Below are positions 1 to 5,767 of a DNA stretch of 12,347 nt, piece by piece; the stretch's first letter is position 1, and the number at the start of each line of letters is the position of its first letter. The notes under the pieces are model-generated. The model did no database searches and was not told the origin of the DNA. It saw nothing but the letters and a program-made list of their open reading frames with translations. Source of the stretch: a bacterium UBA3734 (GTDB taxonomy: Bacteria; Bacteroidota; Bacteroidia; Bacteroidales; Bacteroidaceae). The stretch covers positions 1 through 12,347 of the forward strand of contig DFHC01000082.1 of assembly GCA_002372575.1 (NCBI GenBank), given 5' to 3'. Position numbers and translations under genes: made by a program.

Positions 1-1026
1 ACGAAGAAGGTGGCCGACCGCCTGAAGTCGATTTTCAGCGAAAACCGCAAGGAATACGAGGAAAAATGGGACGATTTGAAGATTTTCATCAACTACGGAA
101 TGCTCTCGCAAGACGACTTCTACGACCGCGCCAAGGATTTCGCCCTGCTGAAGGACGTCGATGGGAAATATTTCACGTTCGACGAATACAAAACGCTCAT
201 CAAGGGCGAACAGACCGACAAAGACGGCACGCTCGTCTATCTCTACGCCAACAACAAGGAGGAGCAGTACAGCTACATTGAGACGGCCAAGCAGCGCGGC
301 TACAGCGTGTTGCTCTTCGACGGACAACTCGACACGCCCGTGGCGCAGATGCTCGAACAGAAGCTCGAAAAGAGCCGCTTCACGCGCGTCGATGGCGACA
401 TCATCGACCGCCTCATCATGAAGGAAGACCGCAAGCAGACGGGACTGAGCGTAGAGCAGACTGACAGTTTGTCAGAGGTGTTCAAGTCGCAGATGCCGAA
501 AATCGACAAGACGGAGTTCAGCGTAGAAGTGCAGTCGCTGGGCGAAAAGATGCAGCCCGTCGTCATCACGCAGAGCGAATATATGCGCCGAATGAAGGAC
601 ATGAGCCGCTTCCAGAGCGGAATGGGATTCTACGCGCAGATGCCCGATATGTTCTCCATCGTGCTCAACGCCGACCACGAACTGGTGAAAAAGGTGCTCA
701 CCGACACCGAATCGGCCACTTCGGAGGCCTTAAAGCCGATTCTTGCCGAACTGAAGGGGCAGGAGGCGCGTCTGGCTGCCATTCGTCAGGCTCAAGACAA
801 GAAGAAATACGACGAACTGACGCAGGAGGACAAAGACCAGAAGGCCGAGGCCGAGAAAGCCGTCAACGAACAGAAAGACAAGAAAAACGCCGTGCTGGCC
901 GACTATGCGAAGGACAACAGCGTGGTTCACCAGCTCATCGACCTCGCACTGTTGCAAAACGGTATGCTGAAAGGGGCTGCGCTCGATGCGTTCCTGAAGC
1001 GGTCAGTGGAAATGATTCAACATTGA
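1..1026 (+). CDS. htpG: Molecular chaperone HtpG (Hsp90 family), 5'-truncated
   Basis: The frame is open from the left edge and ends at a TGA at 1024-1026. It gives 341 residues that match the middle and C-terminal domains of bacterial Hsp90; the N-terminal ATPase domain lies outside the window. Recognisable segments are KKVADRLKSIF, DDLKIFINYGMLSQDDFYDR, the middle-domain stretch around GYSVLLFDGQLDTPVAQML, and the C-terminal dimerisation segment VVHQLIDLALLQNGMLKGAALDAF. Shortly before the end is a highly charged Lys/Glu/Asp/Gln segment (roughly 735-900 nt), which I associate with Bacteroidota HtpG. HtpG is a cytosolic ATP-dependent chaperone. An ATG at 10-12 region is not a true start, because homology begins at the edge. 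The last three codons and the stop fall inside a heptad tandem repeat (1016-1043). tcdA follows 13 nt downstream, so the two may be co-transcribed. Confidence 0.95.
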   Translation, partial: TKKVADRLKSIFSENRKEYEEKWDDLKIFINYGMLSQDDFYDRAKDFALLKDVDGKYFTFDEYKTLIKGEQTDKDGTLVYLYANNKEEQYSYIETAKQRGYSVLLFDGQLDTPVAQMLEQKLEKSRFTRVDGDIIDRLIMKEDRKQTGLSVEQTDSLSEVFKSQMPKIDKTEFSVEVQSLGEKMQPVVITQSEYMRRMKDMSRFQSGMGFYAQMPDMFSIVLNADHELVKKVLTDTESATSEALKPILAELKGQEARLAAIRQAQDKKKYDELTQEDKDQKAEAEKAVNEQKDKKNAVLADYAKDNSVVHQLIDLALLQNGMLKGAALDAFLKRSVEMIQH

Positions 1027-1043
1027 ACATTGAACCTTGATGG
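1016..1043. repeat. Heptad tandem tract over htpG stop and tcdA start
   Basis: Four 7-nt units run end to end: TTCAACA (1016), TTGAACA (1023), TTGAACC (1030) and TTGATGG (1037). The htpG stop codon is in the second unit and the tcdA ATG (1040) is in the fourth. The units are imperfect. The TTGAA core recurs in other short tracts in this window (3418-3452, 5489-5520). Confidence 0.75.
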
Positions 1044-1804
1044 AAAATCAATTTACGAGAACTGAGCTTTTGCTCGGCGAGGACGCTATGAAACGACTGC
1101 GTGCGGCGCGCGTGGTCGTTTTTGGCGTGGGTGGTGTTGGTGGATATGTTGTCGAGGTGCTGGCGCGGAGTGGGGTAGGGACGATTGCGATGGTCGATCC
1201 CGACCGCGTGAACCTCTCGAACCTCAACCGCCAGATTGTCGCCCTTCATTCCACCGTCGGACGGCTGAAGGTCGAGGTGATGGCCGAGCGCATCCGCGAC
1301 ATCAACCCCGACTGCGAAGTGCTGACGTTCCCGCTGTTCTACCTGCCCGAGAATGCCGATGAAATCGACCTTTCGCAGTACGACTACGTGGTGGATTGCA
1401 TCGACACGGTGAAGGCGAAAATGGAAATCATCCGTCGCTGCCATCGCCTGCAAATCTCTGTGATTTCGAGTATGGGAGCCGCCAACAAACTCGACCCGAC
1501 GGCCTTCCGCGTCTGCGACATCTCAAAAACGAGCGTGGACCCCTTGGCGAAAGTGTTGCGTAAAACGCTACGAAAGGAGGGCATCGAACATTTCAAGGTG
1601 GTGTATAGCGAGGAAGCCCCCTCCCAGCCTCCCCCAACTGGGGGAGGAGGCCCACAAAATGGTCAGGAATCGAGGAACCCCAATTGGAGGGGGCCGCTTC
1701 CCTCTTGTGCTTTCGTGCCCGCTGCCTGCGGACTTGTTATCGGTGGCGAGGTGGTGAAGGAGCTCGCTGGGTCTGCGGGCGAAGCAAGCGCTTCCACCTT
1801 GTAG
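1040..1804 (+). CDS. tcdA: tRNA threonylcarbamoyladenosine dehydratase (TcdA/CsdL), with in-frame repeat insert
   Basis: This 254-residue protein belongs to the ThiF/MoeB/E1-like adenylating family. TcdA-type enzymes use ATP to cyclise t6A37 to ct6A in tRNA in the cytosol. Visible features are the nucleotide-binding loop GVGGVGG (residues 29-35), the DPDRVNLSNLNRQ segment (53-65), DINPDCEV (88-95), VVDCIDTVKAKMEI (117-130) and the family-typical SSMGAANKLDPTAFRVCDISKTSVDPLAKVLRKTLRKEGI region (143-182). I chose ATG 1040; an in-frame TTG at 1037 lies inside the heptad repeat. After KVVYSEE (to 192) the family normally has a short variable linker and then a segment like AFVPAACGLVIGGEVVKEL. Here about 30 residues rich in Pro, Gly and Asn (192-221) are encoded by a palindromic element. 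The last 142 nt overlap the convergent TraB-like gene. Whether the enzyme is active with the insert is unknown. Confidence 0.9.
   Translation: MENQFTRTELLLGEDAMKRLRAARVVVFGVGGVGGYVVEVLARSGVGTIAMVDPDRVNLSNLNRQIVALHSTVGRLKVEVMAERIRDINPDCEVLTFPLFYLPENADEIDLSQYDYVVDCIDTVKAKMEIIRRCHRLQISVISSMGAANKLDPTAFRVCDISKTSVDPLAKVLRKTLRKEGIEHFKVVYSEEAPSQPPPTGGGGPQNGQESRNPNWRGPLPSCAFVPAACGLVIGGEVVKELAGSAGEASASTL
1612..1701. repeat. 90-nt GC-rich palindromic element inside tcdA
   Basis: The left arm GGAAGCCCCCTCC (1612-1624) is the reverse complement of the right arm at 1686-1701, which reads GGAGGGGGC, three extra bases, then TTCC. Inside lies a perfect 8-bp hairpin, CCTCCCCC (1628-1635) with loop AACT and GGGGGAGG (1640-1647). 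The element spans 90 nt (30 codons), keeps the tcdA frame open, and carries the stop codon of the opposing gene at 1663-1665. It resembles the CCCCCTCC-type dispersed palindromes I associate with Bacteroidota genomes; I cannot confirm copy number here. Confidence 0.8.
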
Positions 1805-3102
1805 CCTAATCGCTTTAGAGATGTGAGCAGGCCAGGCGTAGAGCCTCTGTCGAAGAGGTGGCCAAGCCCAACCACTACGATGCTGGGAGCCTGATGGAGC
1901 AGGGCGGGCAGCCGTTGTATCCACAGGGCGTTTCTATCGGTGAATATTTTCTGTTCCAGTTTGCTAATTTTCATGGGTTCTGCCATTACGCGGCCTTCGT
2001 ATCGAAAGTAGTGCTCGCAGTATGTGCGCGTGGCCGTGAGCGCAAGCCAGTAGTAGTACACATTGTTTACCATGAGGGTATTTGTGTAGAATTTCCTGTC
2101 GTGCAGCCCGTTGGCTTCGTCAGCAAGAAATTTTGTGATGGTGCTGTCGGGGCGGGCGAAAACAAAGGCCGTGTCTAATTCTGCGATAGTGGCTCCGAGC
2201 GGGCGTGCTACGGAGTCGGCCACATAAAGGTCTATGGGGTAATCTATTCTTTTCAGAGGTACCCCCATCTCGGCGGTCAGCTTTCCGATGGCGGCAAAAT
2301 ACTGTTGTTGAAGGCGTATAGAATTGCGTAGGACAGAGTGCATATAAAAGTCGGGCATATCGAAGTCGTTCACCAGCGTTCGGCGGACAAAGGCGTAGGT
2401 GGACGGTTCCATATCGTCGATGTAGGGATTGTGCAGCGAGTCGCAGTTTTCGTAACGGAAAAGGGTGTCGTTTCGAGCAGTGATGGCAGCCATGATCGTA
2501 CTATCCTGAAGTAGCGGATTAACCGTCTGTCTCAATTTGAGTGCGAGGTCGCTTTCGAAGACAAACTGCCGCACACGGCTCGCAGCCTCGTCAAAATGGG
2601 GGATGTTGTGTACGAAGTCCCCTGGAATAGTGTGTACAGTGCCTAAAATGTAAGAAGGCTCGGCGAGGCCGCCACCACTGATTCGGAAAAAGATTCCGTC
2701 GGGAATGCTGTCGGTGTCAGTAGAGGTCGGAGTGTTGGCAGGCTCTTGCCCAAAGCAGGCGGTGGAGCAGAGCAGCGCGACGGCGAGAAAAAACCGCAGC
2801 AGATGGTTTTTAGATATAGACTTCATCGTTTTTAATACTTCGCGGTGGTCGCTGAGCAGGTTCCAGATGGCATCTTCCGAGAGTACGCCTCGCTTCAGGT
2901 CGGCGGGCAGGCGGCCGGCCTCGTCGTCGGCAAAATCTTGCTTCCACGTGTCGCTGCCGTAGTAGTCGTTGAGTTCGCGGATGTCTTTTTGTGCCTCAGC
3001 GTAGTCGTCGAGGGCTGCCGAGAGCCGCATCACGCTCTGCGAGGCGCGTTCGAGCCGCTGCTCCATCTGTTTGATTCGTTCTGTTTGGGTCATGTCGTTC
3101 AT
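1663..3102 (-). CDS. DUF4298 domain fused in frame to TraB/GumN (TIKI-like) secreted domain
   Basis: One open frame of 479 residues contains what look like two genes. Residues 1-92 match DUF4298, a small cytosolic family of unknown function (TERIKQMEQRLERA, DDYAEAQKDIRELNDYYGSDTW, DDEAGRLPADLKRGVLSED). Residue 93 is a Met that begins a signal-peptide-like segment (MKSISKN, then a hydrophobic run LLRFFLAVALLCSTACFG). It is followed by a TraB/GumN domain with both hallmark His motifs, LGTVH (153-157) and GLGH (412-415), ending near LGYKVE (437). TraB/TIKI relatives are metal-dependent membrane-associated or secreted proteases; the substrate is unknown here. No stop separates the parts, so the product is either a true fusion or TraB is made from an internal start at 2826. 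The final 42 residues lie antisense to tcdA and look unconserved. The stop is provided by the palindromic element. The start is ATG 3102 or 3093. It lies 52 nt after the PagL-like gene. Confidence 0.8.
   Translation of the reverse strand: MNDMTQTERIKQMEQRLERASQSVMRLSAALDDYAEAQKDIRELNDYYGSDTWKQDFADDEAGRLPADLKRGVLSEDAIWNLLSDHREVLKTMKSISKNHLLRFFLAVALLCSTACFGQEPANTPTSTDTDSIPDGIFFRISGGGLAEPSYILGTVHTIPGDFVHNIPHFDEAASRVRQFVFESDLALKLRQTVNPLLQDSTIMAAITARNDTLFRYENCDSLHNPYIDDMEPSTYAFVRRTLVNDFDMPDFYMHSVLRNSIRLQQQYFAAIGKLTAEMGVPLKRIDYPIDLYVADSVARPLGATIAELDTAFVFARPDSTITKFLADEANGLHDRKFYTNTLMVNNVYYYWLALTATRTYCEHYFRYEGRVMAEPMKISKLEQKIFTDRNALWIQRLPALLHQAPSIVVVGLGHLFDRGSTPGLLTSLKRLGYKVEALASPADPASSFTTSPPITSPQAAGTKAQEGSGPLQLGFLDS
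2749..2826 (-). other. Internal start and signal-peptide segment of the TraB-like part
   Basis: The ATG at 2826-2824 is codon 93 of the fused frame and begins a classic export signal: Lys and polar residues, a Leu/Ala/Val/Phe core, then STACFGQ. The cysteines are preceded by imperfect lipoboxes, so either lipoprotein or ordinary cleavage is possible. The 10 or so bases before the ATG are A/T-rich (ATTAAAAACG) and use GTA and TTA codons unlike the surrounding GC-rich sequence. This fits an initiation region in Bacteroidota, where Shine-Dalgarno sequences are often absent. The other two frames hit stops within a few codons of this point. Confidence 0.6.
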
Positions 3103-3154
3103 TTATTTAGTCTGTGACTTTTCTTGTATTCGAATTCGAGTTTTTTCCTGGGTC

Positions 3155-4444
3155 TTACAACGCTACGGGATAGCTCACGGTCAGCTCCGTGAGGTCGGCT
3201 TTCGTGCGGTGTGCCTTGATGTTGAAGCCGAGGGTAAGTCCGCGCAGCGAGGGGAAGGTGTAGCTCAGTCCGATGCGCTCGTAGTAGGGCTTTTCAATCT
3301 CTTTCGCGTTCTGTCCCATGTGGCGGTAGAGATAGTAGCCGAGCGACATCGTCACCGAGAGATTACGGTAAAAAACCTGATGCTTCAGTGCGAGGCCGAA
3401 GGACCAAGGGCTGATTTTGGAATTTTGAGTGTTGAGTGTTGAATTTTGAGGAAGGGATTCGATGTCGCGGACGCGGTCGGCATAGGTGCCGTAGAACAGG
3501 TCGGCTCCGATGCCCGAGGCCCAGCGTCGCGCATAGCGATACATCACGTCGGCCTGCAGGGAGTAGGCCATATAGAAATTGAAGTCGCTCGTGCGATAGT
3601 CGTCGGCATCGGGCGGCGTTTGGAACTGCGTGAGCTGCCATTCTTCGTTCAGCGTCTTTCCGCCCACGCCCAGCGTGAAATTCGCATAAACGTGCTTCTG
3701 AAAACGCTTCTTGCCCATCGTCTCCTGAACTCCCGAACTCCTGTAACTCCTGAACTCCCCATCATACGGCATATATCGCAGCCCCACGACCGGCCCGAAC
3801 ACGTTCGCCCCCTTGTTCGGACGATTCAGCGCGCCGTTGCTGTGGTGATAGTAGTCGATGCCGGCCATGAGTCCCCAGTCGTCGGCGAATCGCCACGTGG
3901 CGTGCAGTCCGGCAGTGAAATAGATGAGGAAGCGCGAGCCCGTGAGCTCGTTGTCGATGTTGTTATAGTTGTTGTATTTGTGTTTTCCGTAGCCGATGCC
4001 TGCGCCGAGCATATAGTCGAATATCCAGCGGCGATTGCGATAGACGGGGCGCGAGAACGTACCGTAGAGCGTGGCGATGTTGCCCAGGCGCGAGTCGTAA
4101 TCCACCTCTTCGGCCATTCCCCACGCGGGGTCGGGCGAGCGGTGCATGGTCACGTCGTTGCGGCTGAACTTGAAGCCGAGGGCGAAAATTGGGTAGTTGT
4201 AGTCGCGGGCGAAGGCGTCGCTGTCTTGCGGTGCGGCGGAGTAGTTGATTTCTGCCGAAACGGAAAAAGTGTTCTTTTTCTTCTGCCATTTCTTCTGCCA
4301 CGAGTCCATCACGATGATTTGTCCGGGCGAGAGGCTGACGGTGTAGCCGAAGCGGTGCGGCTTCCGCGACAACGAATCACCGTCGGCTGCATAGGCCGGA
4401 AAAAACGTCAAGAGCCCACCGAAAAAGGCTAAAATCTTCTTCAT
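3155..4444 (-). CDS. PagL-like outer-membrane lipid A deacylase (acyloxyacyl hydrolase) candidate
   Basis: The 429-residue product starts with a clear signal peptide (MKKILAFFGGLLTFFPAYAA) and then alternates short aromatic strands, as in an outer-membrane beta-barrel. The segment DYYHHSNGALNRPNKGANVFGP (198-218) resembles the PagL lipid A 3-O-deacylase signature. The His-x-Ser pair maps to H200 and S202. PagL has a third catalytic residue, Glu, 12 positions after the Ser; here that position is Asn214, so activity is uncertain. The protein is more than twice as long as classic PagL, with an added C-terminal barrel-like half (about 245-429). Two short tandem-repeat tracts lie in the coding region (3418-3452 and 3722-3759), both at probable loops. 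Its ATG overlaps the pheS stop by 4 nt (4441-4444), so it is probably translationally coupled to pheS and transcribed from the pheS promoter. Confidence 0.75.
   Translation of the reverse strand: MKKILAFFGGLLTFFPAYAADGDSLSRKPHRFGYTVSLSPGQIIVMDSWQKKWQKKKNTFSVSAEINYSAAPQDSDAFARDYNYPIFALGFKFSRNDVTMHRSPDPAWGMAEEVDYDSRLGNIATLYGTFSRPVYRNRRWIFDYMLGAGIGYGKHKYNNYNNIDNELTGSRFLIYFTAGLHATWRFADDWGLMAGIDYYHHSNGALNRPNKGANVFGPVVGLRYMPYDGEFRSYRSSGVQETMGKKRFQKHVYANFTLGVGGKTLNEEWQLTQFQTPPDADDYRTSDFNFYMAYSLQADVMYRYARRWASGIGADLFYGTYADRVRDIESLPQNSTLNTQNSKISPWSFGLALKHQVFYRNLSVTMSLGYYLYRHMGQNAKEIEKPYYERIGLSYTFPSLRGLTLGFNIKAHRTKADLTELTVSYPVAL
3418..3452. repeat. Heptad tandem tract inside the PagL-like gene
   Basis: Five consecutive 7-nt units are seen on the plus strand: TGGAATT, TTGAGTG, TTGAGTG, TTGAATT and TTGAGGA. 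On the coding (minus) strand they encode the low-complexity stretch LPQNSTLNTQNSK (about residues 331-343), between two barrel-like strands. The unit length is not a multiple of three, so gain or loss of one unit would shift the frame. Confidence 0.8.
3722..3759. repeat. Octamer tandem tract inside the PagL-like gene
   Basis: Plus-strand units are CTCCTGAA (3722), CTCCCGAA (3730), a 9-nt variant CTCCTGTAA (3738), CTCCTGAA (3747) and a partial CTCCC. On the minus strand they encode roughly GEFRSYRSSGVQE (residues 229-241), just after the segment carrying the putative active site. The tract is imperfect, but the CTCC core repeats five times with 8-9-nt spacing. Confidence 0.75.
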
Positions 4445-5481
4445 CCCACTCCCTCAAACTCGCGCAAGAACCGCGTGTCGTTCTCCGAGAACATACGCAG
4501 GTCGGCCACGCGATATTTCAGGTTCGTGATGCGCTCCACGCCCATGCCGAAGGCATAGCCCGTATAGACGCTGCTGTCGATGCCGCAGGCCTCGAGCACG
4601 TTCGGGTCCACCATGCCGCAGCCCAGAATCTCCACCCATCCCGTGTGCTTGCAGAATCCGCAGCCCTTGCCGCCGCAGATGTGGCACGAAATGTCCATCT
4701 CGGCGCTCGGCTCCGTGAACGGGAAGTACGACGGACGCAGGCGGATTTTCGTGTCGGCGCCGAACATTTCACGTGCAAACGACAGCAGCACCTGCTTCAG
4801 GTCGGTGAACGACACGTTTTTGTCGATATACAGGCCCTCCACCTGATGGAAGAAGCAGTGTGCACGGGCTGAAATCGCCTCGTTGCGATAGACGCGCCCC
4901 GGGCAGATGACGCGGATCGGCGGCTGGTGCGTTTCCATGTAGTGCGCCTGGTCGTTCGACGTGTGCGAGCGCAGAATCACGTTCTTCGCCACGTCGTCGG
5001 GGCTGGTCTCGATGAAAAACGTGTCTTGCATGTCGCGTGCGGGGTGGTCGGCGGCGAAGTTCAGCATCGTGAACACGTGCAGGTCGTCGTCGATTTCCGG
5101 CCCCTCGGCCAGCGTGAATCCCATGCGCTGGAAGATGTCGATGATTTCGTTTTTCACGATGGTGAGCGGATGGCGCGTGCCCAGCGGAATGGGGTAGGGC
5201 GTGCGCGTGAGGTCGATGTCCTCGGCCTCGCCCGTGGCTCCCGATGCCTCCACCTGCTCCTTCAGCGCATTGATGTGGTCGAAAGCCTTCTGTTTCAGCT
5301 CGTTGAGCTTGATGCCCACGGTTTTCTTCTCGTCGGCAGCCACGTTGCGGAAGTCCGCCACCAGCGCGTTGATTTCGCCCTTGCGGCTCAGGTATTTCAA
5401 ACGAAGTTGTTCAATCTCCTCGGCGCTGTTGGCCGTCAGGCCGCTGATTTCCTTCAGCAGTGCTTCTATTTTCTCTAACAT
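4441..5481 (-). CDS. pheS: Phenylalanyl-tRNA synthetase alpha subunit
   Basis: This is the 346-residue catalytic alpha subunit of the cytosolic class II alpha2-beta2 PheRS, which charges tRNA-Phe. Residues 1-80 form the charged, probably coiled-coil N-terminal arm that contacts tRNA. The catalytic core follows: motif 2 in RVYRNEAISARAHCFFHQVEGL (196-217), the RPSYFPFTEPSAE segment (249-261), and motif 3 in GYAFGMGVERI (308-318), ending with DLRMFSENDTRFLREFE. Between motifs 2 and 3 is a cysteine cluster C266-x2-C269-x4-C274-x2-C277 that could bind zinc; I recall it in other Bacteroidota PheS. The length is normal for the family. The start ATG at 5481 fits the conserved N-terminus. The beta subunit (pheT) is not in this window. 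The gene is first in the minus-strand operon, with a TAnnTTTG box upstream. Confidence 0.97.
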   Translation of the reverse strand: MLEKIEALLKEISGLTANSAEEIEQLRLKYLSRKGEINALVADFRNVAADEKKTVGIKLNELKQKAFDHINALKEQVEASGATGEAEDIDLTRTPYPIPLGTRHPLTIVKNEIIDIFQRMGFTLAEGPEIDDDLHVFTMLNFAADHPARDMQDTFFIETSPDDVAKNVILRSHTSNDQAHYMETHQPPIRVICPGRVYRNEAISARAHCFFHQVEGLYIDKNVSFTDLKQVLLSFAREMFGADTKIRLRPSYFPFTEPSAEMDISCHICGGKGCGFCKHTGWVEILGCGMVDPNVLEACGIDSSVYTGYAFGMGVERITNLKYRVADLRMFSENDTRFLREFEGVG

Positions 5482-5488
5482 GGTCTTA

Positions 5489-5520
5489 TTTTTTCAATTT
5501 TCAATTTTTCAATTTTTGAA
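5489..5520. repeat. Short tandem tract in the pheS leader
   Basis: Plus-strand units are TTTTCAA (5491), TTTTCAA (5498), TTTTTCAA (5505) and TTTTTGAA (5513). On the coding strand they read as A-rich units with a TTGAA core immediately upstream of the pheS ATG, within the predicted 5' leader. Such an A-rich leader could favour translation initiation in Bacteroidota, so selection for A-richness may partly explain it. Confidence 0.6.
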
Positions 5521-5538
5521 ATAGCTCGTTTCAATCTG

Positions 5539-5546
5539 CAAAGGTA
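5539..5546 (-). promoter_or_regulatory. Predicted -7 box for the pheS operon
   Basis: The minus strand reads TACCTTTG, a perfect match to the Bacteroidota -7 consensus TAnnTTTG, 58 nt upstream of the pheS ATG. I see no convincing TTTG -33 box at the usual 19-21-bp distance; TTCG at 5572-5569 is the nearest candidate. Confidence 0.55.
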
Positions 5547-5709
5547 GTCATTTTTTCTCGGAAAACGGCGAAGGCCTCCCCTTTTTTTTCTCGAATGAAG
5601 TAAAAAATGCCTTCTTTTTTGCGCGTTTACGTGAAATTTTCGTCACCTTGCGGCGTGAACCAATTGTGAAATTAACGATGCTTCCCGAAGGAAAAACTTG
5701 ACGAAACCC

Positions 5710-5740
5710 TTGGCAGGTTCGCATTTTTTTTGTACCTTTG
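5710..5740 (+). promoter_or_regulatory. Predicted promoter for the DUF4348-murB-hydrolase operon
   Basis: TTGG (5710-5713) is followed after 19 bp by TACCTTTG (5733-5740), matching the Bacteroidota sigma-ABfr pattern of a TTTG-like -33 and TAnnTTTG -7. Transcription would begin near 5747, leaving a leader of about 20 nt before the ATG at 5768. The -7 box is the same octamer as that of the divergent pheS promoter. Confidence 0.65.
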
Positions 5741-5767
5741 CACGGTTTTGAAAGAAATTGAACCCAC

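Noticed and set aside
1037..1039. TTG as start codon of tcdA
   Set aside because: It lies in the heptad repeat directly before an ATG at 1040 that fits the family N-terminus better.
3131..3138. CGAATTCG palindrome between the PagL-like and DUF4298-TraB genes
   Set aside because: Eight bases is too short to support an operator or terminator call.
3446..4432. Open frame of 328 codons on the plus strand opposite the PagL-like gene
   Set aside because: No recognisable family, compositionally biased, and fully antisense to a gene with signal peptide and barrel pattern.
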